In this document: one piece after another, positions 8,784-17,606 of the stretch
Numbering within the stretch: the first letter of the stretch is position 1
Layout: every line of letters starts with the position of its first letter
Assembly: GCA_964559125.1 (NCBI GenBank)
Contig: CAZLGW010000022.1
Coordinates: 1 to 64,000 of the forward strand
Source of the DNA: Ravibacter sp964559125
Lineage (GTDB): Bacteria; Bacteroidota; Bacteroidia; Cytophagales; Spirosomataceae
DNA: 64,000 nt
Direction: 5' to 3'
The notes under the pieces: model-generated
Database searches by the model: none
Told to the model about the DNA's origin: nothing
The model's input: the letters and a program-made list of their open reading frames with translations, nothing else
Program-made: the position numbers and the translations under genes

Positions 8784-9986
8784 TTATCTTTCAAAAAAAA
8801 CTGCGCTGCTCCCTACCCAGGTGAAGTCTTTGTTAAACCGGACCCCGATCATTTCCCCGCGGCTAAGCCTGCTGAGCGCCGTGAGCAGAACCGGCTTGGG
8901 GGCATCGTCAGGCCAGATATACAGCATTCGGATTTCGCTTTTGACCTTAGAACCGTCGTCTGCCAGGATAACCGGCTCATATACCACCTTTCGCTGGAGG
9001 ATGTAGTTTTCCGGATCGCTGATAGCCCTGAGCTTGTCTGCCGTAACATGAAGCTCCACCCCACTCCCTGCAAAAGAAAACAAAGGTTTCAATACATAGT
9101 TTTCGGGGTCTATGGGAAAATCCTCCCCATAATCGCTCAAAAACCTGGTTTCCGGGAAATAAGGCCCTGAAAGCAGCGGCAGCATAAACTTGCTGATCCT
9201 GAAAAACCAGTTTGGATGGCCTACCCAGGTTACATCCACGTCGTCGGTAAGCGAAAAACCGGTTTTCAGGCCGGGAAAGCCGGCGAGATCGTCAAATATC
9301 AGCCTGTTGTAAATTCTTTTTACCTGGATTTTCCTCCCGTCTTTTTCGTAGAAGATCTTCCTCCCCTCCCTGATGATCTTTGTCAGGCAAACGGGTGCAA
9401 CGCCCCAGTATTTCCGGGTTATTTCAAAATCGATACGTGTCTTTTGCTTTTCCGGGAAAATCTCCAGCAGGATCACGTTTTCAGGGTCTTCATCTCCGAG
9501 GAGCGTCTGGCCGAAATGCCTGATAAAAGCATGTTCTTCGTCTGCAGCCCCGGAAAAGGTAAAATCCAGGTTCTGAAGAAAAGGATACCTTTCCTGGTAA
9601 AGACGGCTGAGATACAGTTGGTAACCGAACACGGAAGGAAAACCCTGCAGCTCTATCAGCTGCGGTTCCGGATTGTCGGATGCTCCCCTGCAGACTGCAA
9701 AATCAACCGCAAGAAAGGATGTGTGCCGGTTTTCCCCGGGCACGTTCTGGAGGGGCGGAATCGCCCTGTTTGTCCGGGAAATAAAATCCGGTGCGACTAT
9801 GGCCTCAATAATACTGTCACAGGCATGCAGCAGCTTGTCACGAAAGGCACGGTCCACAAAGACCGGGCTTTCGGCAACCCTGAAATCGAGTTGCCCGGGA
9901 AAGTCGCGTTCGATGGTAGCCACGAACGATTGATAGGTGCCGGGAGAAAAGGATGCGTTGAACGAGTTTCGGGTGTCTGCATGCAT
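8784..9986 (-). CDS. ATP-grasp-like carboxylate-amine ligase (putative)
   Basis: A 400-residue protein that I do not recognise as a named enzyme. The C-terminal half has ATP-grasp features: NYVLKPLFSFAGSGVEL (296-312) with a likely ATP-contacting lysine K300 and glycine-rich turn, ILQRKVVYEP (329-338), and KSEIRMLYIW (349-358). An upstream segment, IELQGFPSVFGYQ (111-123), resembles the E-x-(N/Q) substrate loop of glutathionylspermidine-synthase-like ligases. It sits between a class I glutamine amidotransferase and an aminotransferase, implying ligation or amidation of a small amino compound. The ligase role is inferred; a structure comparison would decide it. Confidence 0.6.
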   Translation of the reverse strand: MHADTRNSFNASFSPGTYQSFVATIERDFPGQLDFRVAESPVFVDRAFRDKLLHACDSIIEAIVAPDFISRTNRAIPPLQNVPGENRHTSFLAVDFAVCRGASDNPEPQLIELQGFPSVFGYQLYLSRLYQERYPFLQNLDFTFSGAADEEHAFIRHFGQTLLGDEDPENVILLEIFPEKQKTRIDFEITRKYWGVAPVCLTKIIREGRKIFYEKDGRKIQVKRIYNRLIFDDLAGFPGLKTGFSLTDDVDVTWVGHPNWFFRISKFMLPLLSGPYFPETRFLSDYGEDFPIDPENYVLKPLFSFAGSGVELHVTADKLRAISDPENYILQRKVVYEPVILADDGSKVKSEIRMLYIWPDDAPKPVLLTALSRLSRGEMIGVRFNKDFTWVGSSAVFFER

Positions 9987-10029
9987 AGCGGCTGCACGAT
10001 TTTAGTGATCGGCTGGTATCCGGAGATTG

Positions 10030-10890
10030 TCAGGACAATACTTCAGGCCGGGCTTCGGTCATTTCTTCAAAAAGTCCTGCCGTTTTTCTCACAGAAGCGA
10101 GAAAGCGAGGCAGTATGATCGATTCGGTCAATGCAATCTTGTCAGGATCGCCCAGGTGCGCGATCATATCCTCGTACTTTGCCTCCCCGTAGGTTTTAAT
10201 GATCTTTTCCCTTCTTTCTTTATCGGCAAAATGACGACCCATACCGGCGGCATCAGCTTCCGGGTGAAACTGGGTACCGACAATTTCCCTGGAAAACCTG
10301 ATAGCCATTACCGCACGCTCCAGGTCTACATGCGGCCTGATTTTTTCAAGACAAAGAATTTTTGCACCCATTCTTTCCAAAACCTGGACATTGGGTTGGA
10401 TCACCTGGAAATCTCTCGAATCAACCACCCAGAACGGGTCGTCCAGTCCTTCGAAAAGCGGCTCCCCATGCGCATATCTTGTCTTATGTACCGGGAAGGT
10501 ACCGAAAGAAGTGGATCTCCTGTTGCCGACAATCCCTGCCTTCCAGTGGATACAGGCAAGCTGGAAGGAATGACAGATCAGGAACATGGACTTTTTTATA
10601 CGGTTTTTCCTGTTTTGATTATAATGAAGTACCGCGTCCAGAAAGTTGAAAAATTTCCGCTCCCACGGCTCCCCGCCAGGATGAGGACTTCCCGGCCCGC
10701 CTGACGATATATAACCGTCAAAACCCAGATCGGGGACCCGGTTTTCCTGTCTTACGTCAAAAACCTCGTATGTAACAGGGAAGCCAGCTTCTTCACCAAA
10801 ATTCTCAATTGCTTTCCTGATGCACCGCATCCCCTCGTTCTGAACTCCGTTGTTCATATCCAGAACGGCTATTCTTAATGCATTTTCCAT
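10030..10890 (-). CDS. Class I glutamine amidotransferase-like protein
   Basis: About 286 residues with the class I amidotransferase fold. Counting from the upstream ATG at 10902, the nucleophile elbow is LICHSFQLACIHW with C110, the partner pair is H213/E215 in TQFHPEAD, and the oxyanion strand is YISSGGPGSP. The elbow CHSFQ differs from the usual C-x-G-x-Q. The extra C-terminal ~60 residues are helical. It is first gene of the operon, 43 bases before the ATP-grasp-like gene. It probably supplies ammonia or cleaves a gamma-glutamyl bond; gamma-glutamyl hydrolase activity is an alternative. I prefer the second ATG as start. Confidence 0.75.
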   Translation of the reverse strand: MENALRIAVLDMNNGVQNEGMRCIRKAIENFGEEAGFPVTYEVFDVRQENRVPDLGFDGYISSGGPGSPHPGGEPWERKFFNFLDAVLHYNQNRKNRIKKSMFLICHSFQLACIHWKAGIVGNRRSTSFGTFPVHKTRYAHGEPLFEGLDDPFWVVDSRDFQVIQPNVQVLERMGAKILCLEKIRPHVDLERAVMAIRFSREIVGTQFHPEADAAGMGRHFADKERREKIIKTYGEAKYEDMIAHLGDPDKIALTESIILPRFLASVRKTAGLFEEMTEARPEVLS

Positions 10891-10934
10891 TCTTTCCGGC
10901 ATTTCAGCCTCAACTTATTATGTTGATGACGAGA

Positions 10935-10942
10935 CAAATTTA
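10935..10942 (-). promoter_or_regulatory. Probable promoter of the amidotransferase operon, -7 TAAATTTG
   Basis: On the minus strand TAAATTTG matches TAnnTTTG and lies 33-45 bases before the two possible ATGs of the first operon gene. A clear -33 TTTG is not visible at the expected distance. Confidence 0.5.
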
Positions 10943-11020
10943 AGAATTTGTTAAGAATAAGGCGATTTTTATCCGGATGGAACCCGGATGACAAGCTCCT
11001 GCAGGCTCTGTTCAGAAATA

Positions 11021-11054
11021 AAAAAACAGGAGGAAAACATTTCTGCTTTCCTCC
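11021..11054 (-). terminator. Rho-independent terminator after the MFS gene
   Basis: Reading the minus strand, an 8-bp stem (GGAGGAAA / TTTCCTCC, 10-base loop) is followed by TGTTTTTTT. It begins about 30 bases past the MFS stop codon. Stem plus U tract makes this the clearest intrinsic terminator in the window. Confidence 0.8.
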
Positions 11055-11084
11055 CGCCTCATTTAAAAGATTTCTTCAGATACT

Positions 11085-12311
11085 CTAATGCGCCGCTCCT
11101 CCGCCTGCAGGACGGGGTTTATTGCCTTTCCAGAAGTAAAGGACAACAAACAAGGCAAGCGCTATCAGCGGGAACGCTACCATATTCTGAAGGGTGGCCT
11201 GTCCGGCAGCAAGCTCCGCCGCGTCTCCGGTCAGTCCGGCCGCTGTCGCTTTTGCACTTTCGTTGTCAAGCCATCCGCCTATTACCGGTTGGAAAATAGA
11301 AGTGGAGAACATCCCGATTCCGCCTACGATCGATAGCCCGAAAGCTCCTGTCTTAGGCATGTACTCGGCTGTGAAACCAAGCATTGTAGGCCAGAAGTAG
11401 CAAACCCCCAGCGCAAACAGGATAGCTGCCAGGTATACGACACCACCGGTATTGATACTTACCAGGTAAATCCCGATCGCAGCGAGAGCTGCAGATCCCA
11501 GGAGGATGTGTACCGGGTGAAAGCGGCTTACCAGCGGACCGGCAAAGAAGCGGCCTACTGCCATTACCCCTGTCACACAGGCCAGGATCAGCATCGGGCT
11601 GGCGCCTGCTTTACCGAGGATCGGCTGTACCCATTGAGTCGGGCCGAATTCAGAAATAGCGGTGAACGCCATTGCCACCAGGATAAAGATATAAAGCGGA
11701 GAAAGCATGTGCTTGAAGTTGCCGGCAGTATCGACTTTCTCTTTTGGCGCCGGGAAGGCCTGGCCCCAGAAAAGGAAGGCATAGATCACCGTAGGGATTA
11801 CGATCACCCACATCTGGGCCTTCCATCCCATATTGGCGTCAGTCATAAACTGAGAGATAAGACTTCCTAGCACGATGCCGCCCGGGAACCACATATGAAA
11901 CCGGTTCATCATTTTATTCATGGTCGAGCCTTGGTAGGAATCGGCGATCATGGGATTACAGGCAGCTTCCGTACAACCGTTACCGAATCCGATAAAGAAC
12001 GTGGAAATGAGAAGCGTCCAGTAGCCATCGGCATAGATAGTGAGGAGGATCCCGAGCATGTGGGTCACAAAAGCAGTCCACATGATGACTCTCGGGCCAA
12101 GTGAATTATATAGAAGCCCGAACACGATCATGGCGATCGGGAACCCGAAAAACGCCATTTGGTTGACAAAGCCCAATTGGGTATTGGTGAGGCCGAAATC
12201 GGTCCCCAACTGATTCAGAATCCCGGCCCTGATACTAAATGAGAAAGCCGTCGTAATGAGCGCAAAACAGCTCGCGTTAAATAATCGGGATGCGTTGATA
12301 GATTGAGTCAT
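11085..12311 (-). CDS. MFS transporter (sugar/organic solute type)
   Basis: A 408-residue major facilitator with about twelve hydrophobic helices. The loop between helices 2 and 3 carries FGLLYNSLGPRVIM, a form of the MFS G-x-x-x-D/N-R signature, and helices are rich in glycine and phenylalanine as in the FucP/FGHS-like sugar symporters. The C-terminus ends in a short Gly/Ala/His tail. It is divergent from two Gfo/Idh/MocA genes and a sugar phosphate isomerase, so it probably imports the substrate of that pathway. The ~250-base divergent gap probably holds promoters for both directions, but I could not place boxes with confidence. Confidence 0.85.
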   Translation of the reverse strand: MTQSINASRLFNASCFALITTAFSFSIRAGILNQLGTDFGLTNTQLGFVNQMAFFGFPIAMIVFGLLYNSLGPRVIMWTAFVTHMLGILLTIYADGYWTLLISTFFIGFGNGCTEAACNPMIADSYQGSTMNKMMNRFHMWFPGGIVLGSLISQFMTDANMGWKAQMWVIVIPTVIYAFLFWGQAFPAPKEKVDTAGNFKHMLSPLYIFILVAMAFTAISEFGPTQWVQPILGKAGASPMLILACVTGVMAVGRFFAGPLVSRFHPVHILLGSAALAAIGIYLVSINTGGVVYLAAILFALGVCYFWPTMLGFTAEYMPKTGAFGLSIVGGIGMFSTSIFQPVIGGWLDNESAKATAAGLTGDAAELAAGQATLQNMVAFPLIALALFVVLYFWKGNKPRPAGGGAAH

Positions 12312-12559
12312 ATATAATCTTTTAAGGTTAGTGAATTATTGAGTCAGAAATTCCGATAGTAAGGGTAAAGACAAAAGTGTTTTGCCGGGAAACTCTATCT
12401 AAAAATGGGACATCTCATTTTTCTACTACTTTATTTGGGGTCTTGTTCAATTTTTTTTCAATTTGCATACCCTCCAACTAGTAAAAAGGGCTATTGGGAG
12501 GCTTTGCTTGAGAGAATCACAAACCAGATTTTATATAACCATTAAATACTAAAGTAACA

Positions 12560-13702
12560 ATGTCCCGAAAACTTCGAATGGGAATGGTCGGCGGCAGTCT
12601 TGAAGCCTTTATCGGAGGTGTTCACCGTATTGCCGCTGCCATTGACGGCCAGATCGAACTGGTAGCGGGAGCCTTCAGCTCCAACCCCGAAAAATCAAAA
12701 GCTGCCGGAAAAGCCCTTTACCTTCCCGATAGTCGCGTATATGATTCTTATGAAGAAATGATCCTTGCGGAGAAAGAGCTGCCCGCCGATCAGAGGATCG
12801 ACTTCGTGAGCATCGTCACTCCGAACCATCTTCATTACGGGCCGGCCAAGCTGGCGCTTGAAAACGGCTTTCATGTGATCTGCGACAAGCCTATGACCAT
12901 TAGTCTCGAGCAGGCAGAGGAACTGGAGGAAATCGTAGCACGGACCGGGTTGATATTTGCCCTGACCCATAATTATACAGGGTACCCGATGGTTAAGCAG
13001 GCCAGGGCGATGATCTCGGCGGGAGCGATCGGGAAACTCCGGAAAATTATCGTTGAATATCCGCAGGGCTGGCTATCCGACCGCCTGGAAGACAGCAGCA
13101 AGCAGGCTGCCTGGCGCACCGATCCGGCGCAATCGGGCGCGGGCGGCGGCCTCGGTGATATCGGCACCCATGCCGAAAACCTGGCCGAATATATCACCGG
13201 AAGCCAGATATCGGAATTGTGTGCAGACCTGACCATTTTCGTAGAAGGTCGCCCCCTTGATGACGACGGCAATATCCTCGTACGTTTCACAAACGGCGCA
13301 AAAGGGGTGCTGCATTACAGCCAGATTGCAAACGGCGAAGAAAACAGCCTGAACATCAGGGTATATGGGGAAACCGGCGGCCTGGAATGGAAGCAGATGG
13401 AACCCAACAGCCTGGTTCATAAGACAAACGGTTCCTGCCGGATACTGAGGACCAACTGGGGAGAGCTCTATCCTGCAGCTACCGCCCATGCCCGTATCCC
13501 GGCGGGGCACCCCGAAGGTTTCCTGGAAGCTTTTGCCAATATCTACAGGAATTTTGCCTATGCTATCAAGGCGCACCAGGAAGGAAAACCCCAGGATCCG
13601 CTCTATGATTTTCCTACCGTAAAGGATGGGGTGCGCGGCCTAAGATTTATCAATGCGGCCCTGGCTTCGGCCGGAAGCGAAACAAAATGGACCAGGCTCT
13701 GA
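12560..13702 (+). CDS. Gfo/Idh/MocA family oxidoreductase A
   Basis: A 380-residue cytosolic NAD(P)-dependent dehydrogenase-like protein, with no signal peptide. The nucleotide-binding start is MGMVGGSLEAFIGG. The catalytic-lysine motif reads CDKP (D109-K110-P111) where most members have EKP. The downstream GGGLGDIGTHAENLAEY segment is the usual His-containing active-site helix. It is first of three plus-strand genes with a second oxidoreductase and a sugar isomerase. Paired oxidoreductases with such isomerases occur in 3-keto-sugar and inositol catabolism, so a redox step on a sugar ring is likely; the exact sugar is unknown. Confidence 0.88.
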   Translation: MSRKLRMGMVGGSLEAFIGGVHRIAAAIDGQIELVAGAFSSNPEKSKAAGKALYLPDSRVYDSYEEMILAEKELPADQRIDFVSIVTPNHLHYGPAKLALENGFHVICDKPMTISLEQAEELEEIVARTGLIFALTHNYTGYPMVKQARAMISAGAIGKLRKIIVEYPQGWLSDRLEDSSKQAAWRTDPAQSGAGGGLGDIGTHAENLAEYITGSQISELCADLTIFVEGRPLDDDGNILVRFTNGAKGVLHYSQIANGEENSLNIRVYGETGGLEWKQMEPNSLVHKTNGSCRILRTNWGELYPAATAHARIPAGHPEGFLEAFANIYRNFAYAIKAHQEGKPQDPLYDFPTVKDGVRGLRFINAALASAGSETKWTRL

Positions 13703-13762
13703 CAGTATCCTCCTGATTACCAAATCGTTCAATATATATACATCATAACGTTTTTTTTCTCT

Positions 13763-14908
13763 ATGAGTAAAATTAAAGTGGGAGTAGTTGGCACCGGCTT
13801 CATCGGTCCGGCACATATCGAAGCGCTCAGGCGTCTGCCAAATGTAGAAGTCGTTGCCTTGTGCGAGGTAACAGCCGAACTGGCGAAAGAAAAAGCGGCC
13901 GCACTGGGTATCCCCCGGTACTATACTTTCGAAGACCTGATCAAACAGGAAGATATCCAGGCTGTTCATATCTGTACTCCCAACTTCCTGCATTACAGCC
14001 AGTCAAAGGCAGCCCTCCTTGCCGGTAAGCACGTTATCTGTGAAAAGCCGCTGGCCAAAGATCTTAAGGAGGCTGAGGAACTGGTAGCGCTTGCAACACA
14101 GACAGGGCTTGTCAACGCAGTTCATTTCAACCTGCGCTATTATCCGCTGGTGCGCCATATGAAGGCCAGCCGTGAAAACGGCGATTTGGGGGAGATTTAT
14201 TCCGTTATCGGTTCTTATCTCCAGGACTGGCTGTTTTACGAAACCGATTACAACTGGAGGCTGGAGCCGGATAAGTCCGGCGACTCCCGGGCCATAGCCG
14301 ATATCGGTTCGCACCTGATGGATGTGATCGAGTATATCACCGGGCTTAAAACGACTGCTGTCCTGGCAGATTTTAATACCATTCATAAAACCCGCAAAAA
14401 GCCGCTGAAGCCCGTTGAGACTTATTCAGGTAAAATGCTCACTCCCGAAGATTATGCGGATGTGCCCATTAATACCGAAGATCACGCCAACGTATTGCTT
14501 CGCTTCGACAACGGCAACCGCGGCTCTATCACCGTTTCCCAGGTATCGGCAGGAAGGAAAAACAGGCTGGCTTTCGAAATATCGGGGGCTAATAAAACTT
14601 TCAGTTTCAATTCCGAAAGTCCGAACGAAGTATGGGTAGGATACCGCGACAAAGCCAACGAGGTGCTGCTTCGCGACCCCTCGCTGATTGACCCGGGAGC
14701 CCGCTCGCTTATCACCTTCCCCGGCGGACACAACGAAGGCTTCCCCGATACGTCCAAGCAGATGTTCAGAGAGGTTTACGCAGCTATCGAATCGGGAAAA
14801 CAGCCTGAGAATCCTACCTACCCCACCTTTGCGGACGGATACCGCGAATTGCTCATTTGCGAGCGGATCCTGGAAAGTAACCGGAGGCAGGCCTGGGTTG
14901 AAGTGTAA
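13763..14908 (+). CDS. Gfo/Idh/MocA family oxidoreductase B
   Basis: A 381-residue cytosolic paralogue of the preceding enzyme with the canonical motifs: GTGFIG at 11-16 for the dinucleotide and CEKPLAKD with E94-K95-P96. The segment ADIGSHLMDVIEYI supplies the conserved active-site histidine. It starts 60 bases after gene A and ends 34 bases before the isomerase, consistent with one transcript. A plausible scheme is that one enzyme oxidises and the other reduces at different ring positions, but that is inference from co-occurrence. Confidence 0.9.
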   Translation: MSKIKVGVVGTGFIGPAHIEALRRLPNVEVVALCEVTAELAKEKAAALGIPRYYTFEDLIKQEDIQAVHICTPNFLHYSQSKAALLAGKHVICEKPLAKDLKEAEELVALATQTGLVNAVHFNLRYYPLVRHMKASRENGDLGEIYSVIGSYLQDWLFYETDYNWRLEPDKSGDSRAIADIGSHLMDVIEYITGLKTTAVLADFNTIHKTRKKPLKPVETYSGKMLTPEDYADVPINTEDHANVLLRFDNGNRGSITVSQVSAGRKNRLAFEISGANKTFSFNSESPNEVWVGYRDKANEVLLRDPSLIDPGARSLITFPGGHNEGFPDTSKQMFREVYAAIESGKQPENPTYPTFADGYRELLICERILESNRRQAWVEV

Positions 14909-14942
14909 AGTTTTGTCACATTGTCTCATTAATTTAAAAAAA

Positions 14943-15995
14943 ATGAAAACCATAAAAGGACCCGCTATTTTTCTTGCACAGTTTATGGGCGACGAGGCTC
15001 CGTTCAATAGTCTCGACTCAATCGCCAGGTACATGGCAGAATTAGGTTATAAAGGGCTTCAGCTTCCTACCTGGGACCCGCGCGTTATCGATATCAAACA
15101 AGCTGCGACATCGCAGACCTATGCCGATGAGCTGAAAGGTAAGCTTAGTGATCTGGGCCTCGAAATTACTGAACTGGCATCACACATCATTGGTCAGCTT
15201 GTGGCGTCGCACCCGGTTTATGACGAGCTTTTCGACGGTTTTGCCGCTCCTGAAGTACGCAATAATCCCAAAGCCCGCACGGAGTGGGCTGTCGAACACC
15301 TTAAGCTCGTGGCTAAAGCCAGCAGGAATCTCGGTCTTTCGGCCAGCGCTACCTTTTCCGGTGCACTTGCATGGCCTTTCCTTTATCCCTGGCCGCAAAG
15401 ACCTGCCGGGCTGGTAGAAACCGCCTTCAGGGAACTCGCGGCCCGGTGGAAGCCTATTCTCGATGTCTACGACGAAAACGGCGTAGACCTGGCTTACGAG
15501 CTTCACCCGGGCGAAGATCTTTTTGACGGTACTACCTTCGAAAGATTTGTCGACTACCTGGGTGGACATACCCGGGCCAATATCAATTACGATCCCAGCC
15601 ATTTCGTGCTGCAGCAGCTCGATTACCTGCAGTTTATCGACCTGTATCACGACCGGATAAAGGCTTTCCATGTGAAAGATGCCGAATTCAACGCTTCAGG
15701 CAAGCAGGGCGTTTACAGCGGCTTTGCGGGATGGACTGAGCGCGCCGGGCGTTTCCGCTCCCTGGGCGACGGACAGGTTGATTTTATCAGTATCTTCTCC
15801 AAGCTCTCACAGTACGGATACGGAAGCTGGGCAGTTCTCGAATGGGAATGCTGTATCAAATCGCCGGAGCAAGGCGCAGCCGAAGGCGCTCCCTTTATCG
15901 AAAACCATATTATTGAAGTAACGAAGAAGGCATTCGATGACTTCGCCGGTACAGGAGCCGATGAAGCCTTTAACAGGAGGGTGCTCGGATTGTAA
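14943..15995 (+). CDS. Sugar phosphate isomerase/epimerase (TIM-barrel, IolE-like)
   Basis: A 350-residue AP-endonuclease-2-fold TIM barrel. Metal-site motifs are recognisable: YELHPGEDLFDG (Glu/His), INYDPSHFVLQQ (Asp/His), KAFHVKDAEF (His) and VLEWECC at the last strand. The ATG chosen follows oxidoreductase B by 34 bases; an upstream extension of the same frame through oxidoreductase B is not a real start. It is the third gene of the sugar-catabolic operon and probably acts on the keto-sugar made by the oxidoreductases. A very strong terminator follows. Confidence 0.88.
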   Translation: MKTIKGPAIFLAQFMGDEAPFNSLDSIARYMAELGYKGLQLPTWDPRVIDIKQAATSQTYADELKGKLSDLGLEITELASHIIGQLVASHPVYDELFDGFAAPEVRNNPKARTEWAVEHLKLVAKASRNLGLSASATFSGALAWPFLYPWPQRPAGLVETAFRELAARWKPILDVYDENGVDLAYELHPGEDLFDGTTFERFVDYLGGHTRANINYDPSHFVLQQLDYLQFIDLYHDRIKAFHVKDAEFNASGKQGVYSGFAGWTERAGRFRSLGDGQVDFISIFSKLSQYGYGSWAVLEWECCIKSPEQGAAEGAPFIENHIIEVTKKAFDDFAGTGADEAFNRRVLGL

Positions 15996-16002
15996 TTCAC
16001 GG

Positions 16003-16061
16003 CAGAAAACAAACAATCCCGCCTGACGATTTACCAGCCAGGCGGGATTGTTTGTTTTCTG
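16003..16061. terminator. 23-bp-stem bidirectional terminator
   Basis: A perfect 23-bp inverted repeat with a 13-base loop. The stem centre is GC-rich (ATCCCGCCTG) and its outer end is A/T-rich, so it offers a U-rich 3' arm in both directions. It begins 8 bases past the isomerase stop and ends 16 bases before the stop of the convergent gene. Confidence 0.9.
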
Positions 16062-16076
16062 GTAATCTCTTCGCTG

Positions 16077-16481
16077 CTACCTGAATTCCTTTTTCAACCC
16101 TCCTACCAGCTTTCTCACTGCCGCTCTCTGCGAATTGAACCCATTGCTCCCGTTGGGACTGGCCTTGTAAAAGGGCGACTGCCAGGAATCGGATTTACTT
16201 TTCAGATGCGCCGAAAGCGCTATGGATTTCCCTCCCCACGAAGTCCAGGTAACTCCCCCCGACACCCTTACTTCCACTCTCATAACAATATCGGCGCTAC
16301 CGGCATTACCTGTAATGTTCCAGTAGCCCCATTCCCGGAGCGCGCTCACTATCTCCTGCGAAAGTTCCTTATCCGGTGACTCTACGTAAACTGAGCTTCC
16401 TTTTCCAAAGGAGTCATGACTACCTGCCAATGCCGCCACCCAGGCTACCTGGAATAAAGCGATCAGAATAATTGATTTCAT
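16077..16481 (-). CDS. Small secreted protein of unknown function
   Basis: A hypothetical exported protein of about 134 residues. It starts with a clear signal peptide (MKSIILIALFQVAWVAALAG), followed by a compact domain with RVEVRVSGGVTWTSWGGKSI and a basic C-terminus. I do not recognise a family. The alternation of short hydrophobic strands suggests a small beta domain. A second ATG six bases upstream is equally possible. It is convergent with the sugar operon across the 23-bp-stem terminator. Confidence 0.65.
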   Translation of the reverse strand: MKSIILIALFQVAWVAALAGSHDSFGKGSSVYVESPDKELSQEIVSALREWGYWNITGNAGSADIVMRVEVRVSGGVTWTSWGGKSIALSAHLKSKSDSWQSPFYKASPNGSNGFNSQRAAVRKLVGGLKKEFR

Positions 16482-16487
16482 CTGCAT

Positions 16488-16864
16488 AAAAGGTTATCAG
16501 CTTTCAGCAGTCAGCGGTCAGCCCCTATTCATCGACGGTTTGTCCTCCCTTGGCGATAGCTGATTTCTGACTGCTCATGGCTATTTTATATGTATTAAAT
16601 TGTTAAGTGGCTAAATGGTTATTGACTGATTTTATCATTGTACGGTCCGGCACCAACGCCTCATACCTCACTCTTCTTACAAAATTCTCCATTTATCAAA
16701 AACACCGCCATAGCGGCTTTCCGGCAATTGCAGGGAGAAAAAAATGGCTGAAAACAGGGATGTTTTGCCTTTGTGACGGAACGGAAATTTGCAATACAAA
16801 TCACACGAGAAACTCTTAAGCGTCTTAAGCAAATACAAACTTCCATTATCCGGTCACAAAAAAT
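16488..16864. other. Intergenic region with repeat fragments
   Basis: No gene is supported in these 377 bases. The first part (16506-16575) holds the CAGCAGTCAG-type repeat. The rest is AT-rich, with short spurious frames, and ends in a CTTAAGCGTCTTAAG imperfect palindrome about 50 bases before the outer-membrane protein gene. Confidence 0.5.
16506..16575. repeat. CAGTCAG/CTGACTG inverted dispersed repeat
   Basis: AGCAGTCAG at 16506-16514 pairs with CTGACTGCT at 16567-16575. The 17-mer GATAGCTGATTTCTGAC at 16555-16571 recurs exactly at 38246-38262, also between genes, which marks it as a dispersed intergenic element. Confidence 0.6.
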
Positions 16865-16870
16865 ATGTGT

Positions 16871-17593
16871 ATGAAAACGATCCAATGCTTCTTTGTCATC
16901 CTGCTGAGTGTCAGCGGGGTATATGCACAAAAAGAAAGTTCTTTTTTTATCGGCGGCGGCGCCGGACTCAACCTGGCATCCTATTTTCTTACAGATGACT
17001 ATGCCAATACGTGGAGTACCCGCAAGCCTGTAGCGGGGTTGACAGGCGGAATGATATTCGGGTTCCAGATGGGGAAAATGGGTATCCAGAGCGGAATCCA
17101 CTATACACAGAAAGGCACAAGGGCTGAAACCGACAATTTCCGGCTCAACAACGGTGAAATGGGGTACCAAACGATTAAAGAAAGGACCAATTTCATTACA
17201 ATTCCTTTCTGGTTCCGCTACCAGATCACCGACGGTAAGGTAGGCTTTTCGGCCGCAGCCGGACCTGCCCTCAACATCGCACTGACTGGGAATTACCGTT
17301 CCGGCGTCCACTCTGCAGGCGGAGCATCGGCCTATTCGAGCGGTTCTATAAGTTTCGGTAACGGTGTAAGAGAGACCTACAAGGGACTCCAGGCTGCCTT
17401 CTGTATCTCCCCAGGTCTCACTTTCAACGCCGGCAGTACGGGAAAATTCGGTCTGAATCTCGTTTTTGACCTGGGTTTCAATGCGGTCAACCAGAGAAGC
17501 AGCGAGGCCAACAACAGGAACGGGATCATCAGCAATATGGGAACCGGCCTCACGTTCAGCTATGTATATCATATGCCTTTCGGGAAGAAATAA
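16871..17593 (+). CDS. Outer-membrane beta-barrel protein (porin-like family)
   Basis: About 240 residues with a signal peptide ending GVYAQ, then alternating amphipathic strands rich in Gly and aromatic residues (FFIGGGAGLNLASYF, AGLTGGMIFGFQMG, GIQSGIHYTQKG). This is the OMP_b-brl_2 type of 8-10-stranded barrel common in Bacteroidota. The second ATG (MKTIQCFF) gives a better signal peptide than the one six bases upstream. The histidine kinase gene starts 13 bases after its stop, so the barrel is probably co-expressed with the two-component system. Confidence 0.8.
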   Translation: MKTIQCFFVILLSVSGVYAQKESSFFIGGGAGLNLASYFLTDDYANTWSTRKPVAGLTGGMIFGFQMGKMGIQSGIHYTQKGTRAETDNFRLNNGEMGYQTIKERTNFITIPFWFRYQITDGKVGFSAAAGPALNIALTGNYRSGVHSAGGASAYSSGSISFGNGVRETYKGLQAAFCISPGLTFNAGSTGKFGLNLVFDLGFNAVNQRSSEANNRNGIISNMGTGLTFSYVYHMPFGKK

Positions 17594-17606
17594 TTAATTT
17601 CAAACT

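Noticed and set aside
9216..10118. A 300-codon plus-strand open frame
   Set aside because: It runs antisense to the ATP-grasp-like gene and its product has low-complexity, Cys/Phe/Pro-rich shadow composition with no domain. The minus-strand gene has clear motifs and operon context.
14688..14942. An 85-codon N-terminal extension of the sugar phosphate isomerase
   Set aside because: It lies inside the end of oxidoreductase B and is rich in Ser/Pro/Arg. The ATG at 14943 gives a normal family N-terminus.
16661..17572. A 303-codon minus-strand open frame
   Set aside because: It lies antisense to the outer-membrane barrel gene, which has a signal peptide and barrel strands. The antisense product shows no recognisable feature.
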